In this document: positions 14,200 through 18,651 of the stretch, one piece after another
Layout of the letters: each line of letters begins with the position of its first letter
Position numbering within the stretch: the stretch's first letter is position 1
Origin: Planctomycetota bacterium
GTDB lineage: Bacteria > Planctomycetota > Phycisphaerae > Sedimentisphaerales > Anaerobacaceae
Length of the DNA: 18,651 nucleotides
Direction of reading: 5' to 3'
Assembly (NCBI GenBank): GCA_026386835.1
Contig: JAPLMV010000030.1
Coordinates: 1 to 18,651, forward strand
Made by a program: the position numbers and the translations under genes
The notes under the pieces: model-generated
What the model saw: the letters and a program-made list of their open reading frames with translations, nothing else
Database searches by the model: none
What the model was told of the DNA's origin: nothing

Positions 14200-14248
14200 A
14201 GTTTAATCCGCCTTCGCTCCTCTGCAGGCAACGAATTCAAACTTTTTT

Positions 14249-14278
14249 ATCCGCCGCAGGCGGATTACCCTCTTTTCA
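14249..14278 (+). terminator. Probable intrinsic terminator after flhB
   Basis: ATCCGCC (14249-14255), loop GCA, and GGCGGAT (14259-14265) form a 7-bp GC-rich stem, then TACCCTCTTTT follows. The T-run is short and interrupted, so strength is uncertain. TAATCCGCC at 14204-14212 can pair with GGCGGATTA (14259-14267) as an alternative. The position 50 bp past the flhB stop and before a new promoter supports termination. Confidence 0.55.
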
Positions 14279-14399
14279 ATTCAAAAACTGCATATCAGAA
14301 TACACCGCAATATGATGTTGTAAATCAACAAATTACAGCAAAAAAATGCTTGTTAAAATGCCGGCAATGAAAATTTTTTTAATTTTCCTCAAAAAATAT

Positions 14400-14428
14400 T
14401 TGCAACAGACCGATGAATAGTACATAAT
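14400..14428 (+). promoter_or_regulatory. Sigma-70-like promoter of the GntR-ABC operon
   Basis: TTGCAA (14400-14405) and CATAAT (14423-14428) are spaced by exactly 17 bp; the -10 box matches five of six and the -35 box four of six consensus positions. Transcription would start near 14435, about 34 bases before the regulator gene. Confidence 0.6.
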
Positions 14429-14447
14429 GTATTAAGAGTACTAATAC
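14418..14447. promoter_or_regulatory. Candidate GntR/YtrA operator palindromes
   Basis: Two overlapping perfect inverted repeats cover the -10 box and start site: TAGTAC (14418-14423) with GTACTA (14438-14443), and GTATTA (14429-14434) with TAATAC (14442-14447). Binding there would block the promoter, which suits autorepression by the adjacent GntR protein. Half-sites of GTACTA type are, as I recall, common for the YtrA subfamily. Confidence 0.5.
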
Positions 14448-14468
14448 GCTTTAGGTAAACTTATAACA

Positions 14469-14897
14469 ATGGCATTGTGGATACAAATATCAGCCGGCTC
14501 CAATGAACCCATTTATATGCAGATTGTTTCGCAGATAAGCGAGGCGATTGCAAAAGGAGAAATTTCAGCCGGCCAGAAGCTGCCTGCCATGCGGAAGCTT
14601 GCCGCCGAACTTGTCATTAATCCCAACACCGTTGCAAGGGCTTACAGCGAGCTTGAACAGGCCGGCCTCATAACCACAAAGACCGGCAGTGGTACATTCG
14701 TCAACGACCCAAAGTTGCGAACCATCGACGCTGCGAATATAAATATCCTCGCCGAGCGTATGGATTCGATTGTCGCACGGGGGATTAATCTCGGAATAAA
14801 TGCGTCTGACTTGGCGGCCATGTTCAGGGGCAGAGTGGACAGCTTTATTAACAAATCTCAGAAGCGGGAAAAAGAAAATGAACGAGATAGTACTTGA
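14469..14897 (+). CDS. GntR-family (YtrA subfamily) transcriptional regulator
   Basis: The 142-residue protein has the GntR winged helix in its N-terminal half: PIYMQIVSQISEAIAKGEI, KLPAMRKLAAELVINPNTVARAYSELEQAGLI and the wing TGSGTFVND. A short helical C-terminal part (about 50 residues) replaces the usual effector domain, which defines the YtrA subfamily. Such proteins typically repress an adjacent ABC transporter operon, often in response to cell-envelope stress or an antibiotic, though the signal here is unknown. The palindromes at 14418-14447 are its likely operator. It overlaps the next gene by 20 bases, so the two are cotranscribed. Confidence 0.9.
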   Translation: MALWIQISAGSNEPIYMQIVSQISEAIAKGEISAGQKLPAMRKLAAELVINPNTVARAYSELEQAGLITTKTGSGTFVNDPKLRTIDAANINILAERMDSIVARGINLGINASDLAAMFRGRVDSFINKSQKREKENERDST

Positions 14898-15807
14898 AAC
14901 CGTCGGCCTCACAAAATATTACGGGCAGCGCCTTGCGGTAGACCACCTCGACCTGCAGATTCCTCGCGGCTGTATCTGCGGATTTATTGGCAGAAACGGT
15001 GCGGGAAAAACCACTGCCATAAAAATGATGCTCGGTTTGTTAAAACCGACCGCTGGCTCAGCACGATTATTGGGCTGCGATTGTCAGCAGTTGACTCCGC
15101 AGATTCGTCAGCGAATCGGTTACGTAACCGAGGGACATCGTCTTATCGGCTGGATGAGTATCGCTTACTTGGAAAATTTCCAGAAGGCGTTTTTCCCTCG
15201 CCTGTGGGACGGCAAGCTCTTTGCCGAAATGATGGAGTATTTCGGCCTGTCCAAAAAACAAAAGATAAAACACCTTTCCAACGGCCAACGCGCACAGGTC
15301 TCGCTTGCCATTACTCTTGCGCCGAACCCGGAACTATTGATAATGGATGACCCAACACTTGGACTTGATGCTGCCATAAGGCGGCAATTTCTCGAAGGGA
15401 TGATTCAACTTATTATGCGACAGGGAAGAACCATTCTTTTTTCCAGCCATATTCTCGGTGACATTGAAAGAGTAGCGGACAGAATAATTGTAATTGATAA
15501 AGGCCAGTTGCGAGCAAATTGCTCACTTGAAGAATTCCGCAAGGCGGTCAAGAAGGTTAAATTCAGTTTCGCGGATTCAATACCAGAAAATATTGATATT
15601 GATGGATTACTGCATTGCAGAAGGCAGGAAAAGGATTGTGAAATGACATTAGTGAGGACAAGTGATGAACAGATAGCCCAGTGGGCGAAAAAAAATAACG
15701 CAGAAAGGTATCATATAGTCGAGATGAATCTTGAAGACCAGTTCATTGAGTTTACCGAACTGACGGAAAGAAAAAGATTGTTCAAGTGGGAGGAAAACCA
15801 ACAATGA
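14878..15807 (+). CDS. ABC transporter ATP-binding protein (YtrB-like)
   Basis: This is the ATPase of an ABC transporter. I set the start at ATG 14878, which begins MNEIVLETVGLTKYYG and gives 309 residues; the frame is open further upstream but only with unrelated residues inside gntR. Walker A is GRNGAGKT (38-45), the signature is LSNGQ (133-137, for LSGGQ), Walker B is LLIMDD with Asp157, and SSHILGDIERVADR holds the H-loop. The catalytic glutamate is replaced by Asp158 (DDPTLGLD). A C-terminal domain of about 90 residues follows. The ATGA at its end overlaps the permease start. Confidence 0.93.
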   Translation: MNEIVLETVGLTKYYGQRLAVDHLDLQIPRGCICGFIGRNGAGKTTAIKMMLGLLKPTAGSARLLGCDCQQLTPQIRQRIGYVTEGHRLIGWMSIAYLENFQKAFFPRLWDGKLFAEMMEYFGLSKKQKIKHLSNGQRAQVSLAITLAPNPELLIMDDPTLGLDAAIRRQFLEGMIQLIMRQGRTILFSSHILGDIERVADRIIVIDKGQLRANCSLEEFRKAVKKVKFSFADSIPENIDIDGLLHCRRQEKDCEMTLVRTSDEQIAQWAKKNNAERYHIVEMNLEDQFIEFTELTERKRLFKWEENQQ

Positions 15808-16532
15808 AATTTGTGGCATTGTTAAAAAAGGAACTTAGGGAATGTCTGCCATGGATGCTGCTTGCTGCGGTATTTCTGACTGTTTTTGGAGGTATTGCCC
15901 TGCGGGAACAAACTCTTTCGAGAAATATTACAAACCGTTATCCGGCTTTTTCGCCAGGTTCAGAGGTGAAGAGGTTTGAAATCACATATGATCCTGATAT
16001 AAATATTTATAGTCTTACCAGACATTATCCTGTCAGCGCTGCTGGGTCATTTTTGCTTATAGCATCAATTGGGCTGGGGCTTGCTCTGGGGATTCGGCAA
16101 TTCTGGATGGAACAAGTTACAAGGACATGGAGCTTTCTGATTCACCGCTCTATTAACAGAAGAGCGATACTTTGGAGCAAATTAGCAGCGGCAGCAATTG
16201 TCTTTATTATTTCACCTGGGATTATTTGGTCTATTTTTTATTGGTATTCACTAAGGCCTGAACTTTTTGCAGTACCGTCGACGGGAAGGATTTTTGTTGA
16301 AGGGTGGATTTTTGTTGTCCTAGGCTTTATGGTTTATCTGGGTATGACGCTTGCCGGTCTTAACAGGGTTAGGTGGTACACGACAAAACTATTCGGACTT
16401 CTGTTTGCGGGATTGATGGTAGTAGTAGTTCTTGGTCAATGGAGTTTGCTGTGGGCTTTTATATTTATAATAGTCGGGATTACAATTTTGCTGTCTCAGA
16501 TTATTGAGATATTTTTAAGCAGGGAATTTTAA
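15804..16532 (+). CDS. ABC transporter permease, ABC-2 type, six membrane helices
   Basis: The 242-residue protein has a cytoplasmic start (MKFVALLKKELREC) and about six hydrophobic segments near residues 17-33, 82-96, 130-148, 168-187, 195-211 and 214-238, with a polar loop of about 45 residues after the first. This is the architecture of ABC-2 permeases paired with YtrB-type ATPases. I start it at ATG 15804, which overlaps the ATPase stop (ATGA) and has GGGAGG upstream; a GTG at 15786 in the same frame is less likely. The substrate is not evident. Family assignment rests on topology and context rather than a strong motif. Confidence 0.8.
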   Translation: MKFVALLKKELRECLPWMLLAAVFLTVFGGIALREQTLSRNITNRYPAFSPGSEVKRFEITYDPDINIYSLTRHYPVSAAGSFLLIASIGLGLALGIRQFWMEQVTRTWSFLIHRSINRRAILWSKLAAAAIVFIISPGIIWSIFYWYSLRPELFAVPSTGRIFVEGWIFVVLGFMVYLGMTLAGLNRVRWYTTKLFGLLFAGLMVVVVLGQWSLLWAFIFIIVGITILLSQIIEIFLSREF

Positions 16533-16547
16533 GCTGGGGCTGATACT

Positions 16548-18122
16548 ATGAAACTAAAAAGTGTTTTAAAATATGTTGCGATGCCCGCCGGTGTGTTTAG
16601 CACATTGGCGGTGCTGCTGCTTATAGTTTTAGCTGTGCAGGGGATTGTGTGGGGATTGCTTATTACATTTATGAATGAGGGATTTGAACAACATCCGGCT
16701 AAAGTGGAAGACCCAAACACGAGGGTATCGCGTTCGGATAAGAAATTCTTACCGGACGGCACGGTTCATTTGATTAGCGTTGTTGAACAAAAGGGCCGGC
16801 AAGAACTATGGCGCGAACGGATTTATGATGTGAATGACAATTTGCTTTGGGAGGGTATTCGCAAGGACCGGCCATATAAATATCTGACATGGGCTGAGTA
16901 CCCGAACCAGAGTATTACCGAGAGTTGGATGAGGGAGTTGGGAATGATTACGCCTGAATTCTCACAGGCACTTGAAATCCCTGTCAGTTTAGACGGCCGG
17001 ACGATAGAGGCTTGGCGTTATGACCCCCAGAGACAGCGGTTTGTCGGCTATGAGATAAAAGGAAATAAAATCGGCTATCTTGGGACAGGCGGATTTACAG
17101 AAACAAAATCACAGGTAATGCCATTTGGAAAATTCAAACTTTTTACCGGTTGGGTTCCAAAAGATTCTTTCAGCCCCACCCTTTTTTGGCAGACGGACAA
17201 GCGGATTTACCAAATCAATTTTGAGGGGCGAAAAGTAGATTTGCTCTTTGAAATCGCAGATGGCGAAATCGCAAATATCCGCATGAAGAACTGGGGGGCT
17301 TCTGCCACAGGAAAAACGGAAACTGCTGAGATCGAATACCGGCCGATGATTTACTGTCGGCTCGGTGGAGAGGGAGACTATCATCTTATCTTGCGTGAGC
17401 CGCAGCAGGAGTTGACGGTTACTATCCCCAATCAGCGACAAGGAGCGAGTTTTACAGCAACCAGGCAGGGAATTTTCTTTTCTCAGGGAATAAGTGATGC
17501 AAATCCGCCCGCAACTTATGAGCAATCACCTGAGATTTGGACAAAGTATTGGAATGATTATAGAAAAAAAACGCACAAGAGAGGAATTGAACTTTACAGG
17601 GTGGAAAATGATGGCCGGATTTTGCTTGTGAATCGCTTTGAATGGATTAAGCCGGCAGACTATAGTGTTCCTGAAGTAGATTTGTCGTGGCGAAGCAAAC
17701 GGCATCTCACAATCATCTCGCCTCCTGCCTATGATTTATGTTGGTATTTGGGCATGGATAAAGTTGCTCGGTTACAAGCAGAAAAAACTGTTGTAACCGA
17801 CGTTTTTGCGCAGCTTTTAGAATGGTGGCGACCAGGAAAGGCGGCTGTAAATTGGGTATTGAGTATTGCCCTGATGGGCTTTACATTGTGGCATGGCTGG
17901 GCAAGAAGAACTTCCTGGGTGAAACTGGTTTTCTGGATTGTTTTTGCCGGGCTTTTCAGCTTGGCAGGTTTTCTTACCTACTGGGCATTAAATCACACCC
18001 CTGTTATCAAATGCCCCCTCTGCGGAAAATCCAGAGGCCTTGAAAGAATTAACTGCGCCCGATGCGGTTTGGAATTACCCAGACCAGAACGCAGAAAACT
18101 TGATTTAATATTAAACTCCTGA
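16548..18122 (+). CDS. Unrecognised membrane-anchored protein with C-terminal zinc ribbon, part of the ABC operon
   Basis: I do not recognise this 524-residue protein. It has a hydrophobic N-terminal segment (about 11-41), a large soluble region (about 42-430) rich in Trp, Tyr and beta-type strands, two membrane helices (about 432-449 and 459-480) and a C-terminal CPLCG...CARCG zinc-ribbon pattern: Cys489, 492, 503 and 506 (CxxC-x10-CxxC). RIYDVNDNLLWEG, RIYQINFEGRKVDLLFE and ELYRVENDGRILLVNRFEW recur at intervals, as blade ends of a beta-propeller might, which is only a suggestion. It begins 15 bases after the permease stop, GGGGC upstream, so it is probably the fourth gene of the operon. 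Role unknown; it may assist or sense for the transporter. Confidence 0.8.
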   Translation: MKLKSVLKYVAMPAGVFSTLAVLLLIVLAVQGIVWGLLITFMNEGFEQHPAKVEDPNTRVSRSDKKFLPDGTVHLISVVEQKGRQELWRERIYDVNDNLLWEGIRKDRPYKYLTWAEYPNQSITESWMRELGMITPEFSQALEIPVSLDGRTIEAWRYDPQRQRFVGYEIKGNKIGYLGTGGFTETKSQVMPFGKFKLFTGWVPKDSFSPTLFWQTDKRIYQINFEGRKVDLLFEIADGEIANIRMKNWGASATGKTETAEIEYRPMIYCRLGGEGDYHLILREPQQELTVTIPNQRQGASFTATRQGIFFSQGISDANPPATYEQSPEIWTKYWNDYRKKTHKRGIELYRVENDGRILLVNRFEWIKPADYSVPEVDLSWRSKRHLTIISPPAYDLCWYLGMDKVARLQAEKTVVTDVFAQLLEWWRPGKAAVNWVLSIALMGFTLWHGWARRTSWVKLVFWIVFAGLFSLAGFLTYWALNHTPVIKCPLCGKSRGLERINCARCGLELPRPERRKLDLILNS

Positions 18123-18246
18123 ATTTTCGCATATTTTAAAAATTTTTGGAATTTGCCGAACCGACTCAAGGCCTCAACGTAAGTATATATAGAAAGATAA
18201 AAAAGCTCTCCTTCTCCTCATAATGGTTAGTTTAGGGCGTGCGAAT

Positions 18247-18288
18247 AAGCGGCGGCATCAGTTGGTTTGATTCCGCCGCTTGGTTTTT
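18247..18288 (+). terminator. Intrinsic terminator of the GntR-ABC operon
   Basis: AAGCGGCGG (18247-18255) pairs with CCGCCGCTT (18273-18281) in a perfect 9-bp stem, extended inside by ATCA and TGAT, and is followed by GGTTTTT. It sits about 125 bases after the last stop codon of the operon. It is the strongest terminator-like structure in the window. Confidence 0.75.
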
Positions 18289-18360
18289 AAATTGTTTACG
18301 CTTTTTTGAGTTGAAAGAATTGCGTAAGTCCTTATTGCACTCAACTGTCGCCAGATGTTA

Positions 18361-18450
18361 TCCAAGGTCTTCCAAAGACATCCAAACGCATTCAGAAGTT
18401 CTCCAAACGCATTCCAACGATACTCCAAAGTATATCCAAAGTACGTCAAA
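18361..18450 (+). repeat. TCCAA tandem array with 10-11 bp period
   Basis: TCCAA recurs at 18361, 18371, 18381, 18402, 18413, 18424 and 18435, with a degenerate unit at 18391 and TCAAA at 18446. Intervals are 10 or 11 bp, so the units lie on one face of the helix. The variable part between units is not conserved. The period is not a multiple of three, so it is not a protein repeat. It is not a CRISPR array. Confidence 0.8.
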
Positions 18451-18540
18451 TGAAACCAATGAATAGTCACCTTTTTTGTTTTAAGTTCATTCATATAAAA
18501 GCGTTAAGAAAAAATTTAGACACAGATAAGCTATGAAACC

Positions 18541-18645
18541 GGAGCCTCCAAGCTCGGTTATAATACGGGATCATGAAATGTCCCAAAAATTTACGTGCTG
18601 GCGCTTGTGGCGTCGCACAATAACCTTTTTGCAATGGAGGCTCTA
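18541..18645 (+). ncRNA. Structured leader RNA that hides the ribosome-binding site of the next gene
   Basis: A nested set of helices can form: P1 GAGCCTCCA (18542-18550) with TGGAGGCTC (18635-18643); P2 GGTTAT (18556-18561) with ATAACC (18620-18625); a hairpin 18567-18584 (GGGA-CAT with ATG-TCCC, one bulge); and a hairpin 18595-18618 (GTGC-GGCG with CGTC-GCAC, one bulge). Together they make a three-way junction on a long stem. The 3' strand of P1 contains GGAGG, the ribosome-binding site of the ATG at 18646, so folding would block initiation. It matches no riboswitch I know. Confidence 0.55.
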
Positions 18646-18651
18646 ATGGAT
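18646..18651 (+). CDS. Start of an unidentified gene (first two codons only)
   Basis: ATGGAT (Met-Asp) at the window edge follows GGAGG (18636-18640) with a 5-base spacer, the best ribosome-binding site in this end of the window. The product cannot be identified. Confidence 0.5.

Larger units (their letters stand above)
18123..18645. other. Gene-free region after the ABC operon
   Basis: No convincing gene lies here. The frame 18239-18466 has no ribosome-binding site, starts at the terminator stem and runs through a tandem repeat, so I reject it. The region holds a terminator (18247-18288), a TCCAA repeat array (18361-18450) and a foldable leader (18541-18645). Between 18123 and 18246 I see only AT-rich sequence and a pyrimidine-rich tract (about 18206-18220). 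Confidence 0.65.

Noticed and set aside
14800..14877. Longer ABC ATPase starting inside gntR
   Set aside because: The extra residues are the out-of-frame reading of gntR; ATG 14878 starts the normal ABC N-terminus.
18361..18450. TCCAA array as a CRISPR
   Set aside because: Units are 5 bp with 5-6 bp between; no long repeats or spacers and no cas genes.
18239..18466. 75-codon plus-strand frame
   Set aside because: It starts beside a terminator, lacks a ribosome-binding site and crosses a repeat whose period is not a multiple of three.
18541..18645. Match to known riboswitch classes (TPP, purine, cobalamin, SAM, c-di-GMP, THF, fluoride)
   Set aside because: The conserved core sequences of these classes are absent as far as I can see by eye.

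Overview
The window reads as a chromosomal segment of a flagellated Gram-negative bacterium. I lean towards the PVC group, Planctomycetota (Phycisphaerae-like), but this is an inference. It rests on a sulfatase-modifying-factor-like lipoprotein, a rearranged long flagellar operon with sigma-54 promoters, a GntR/YtrA-type ABC operon, and intergenic gaps filled with degenerate 7-bp tandem repeats and small palindromes. There is no rRNA or tRNA to settle the taxonomy.

Layout. (1) 1-581, minus strand: 5' part of a lipoprotein with a formylglycine-generating-enzyme (SUMF1) fold, cut by the window edge. (2) 582-1276: gene-free divergent spacer with heptad repeats, a G-quadruplex motif, a REP-like palindrome and a perfect-consensus sigma-54 promoter (1213-1228). 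(3) 1277-14199, plus strand: one long flagellar cluster, flgB-flgC-fliE-fliF-fliG-fliH-fliI-fliJ-motE/ylxF-like-motA-motB1-motB2, then a 252-bp gap with a second sigma-54 promoter (10551-10568), then fliO-fliP-fliQ-fliR-flhB. It encodes the proximal rod, MS ring, rotor protein FliG, export ATPase complex, stator and most of the export gate. The genes usually found inside such operons (fliK, flgD, flgE, fliL, fliM, fliN, flhA) are missing here and must lie elsewhere if the flagellum is functional. (4) 14200-14468: terminator, then a sigma-70-like promoter overlapping an operator-like palindrome. (5) 14469-18122: YtrA-type GntR regulator, ABC ATPase, six-helix permease and a 524-residue membrane-anchored protein with a C-terminal zinc ribbon that I do not recognise. 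(6) 18123-18651: terminator, a TCCAA array with 10-11 bp period, and a foldable leader whose closing helix buries the ribosome-binding site of a gene starting at 18646.

How the parts work together. The sigma-54 promoter before flgB and the one before fliO would let one enhancer-binding activator switch on basal body, motor and export gate together. FliF, FliG, FliH, FliI, FliJ and FliO/P/Q/R/FlhB form the MS ring, switch and type III export apparatus; MotA with two MotB paralogues forms the stator. The GntR-ABC operon looks independent and probably autoregulated.

The most unusual signals are the structured leader at 18541-18645, the tandem motB pair with a nearly identical 63-bp core, the dispersed heptad-repeat family sitting at flagellar ribosome-binding sites, and the unrecognised zinc-ribbon membrane protein of the ABC operon.
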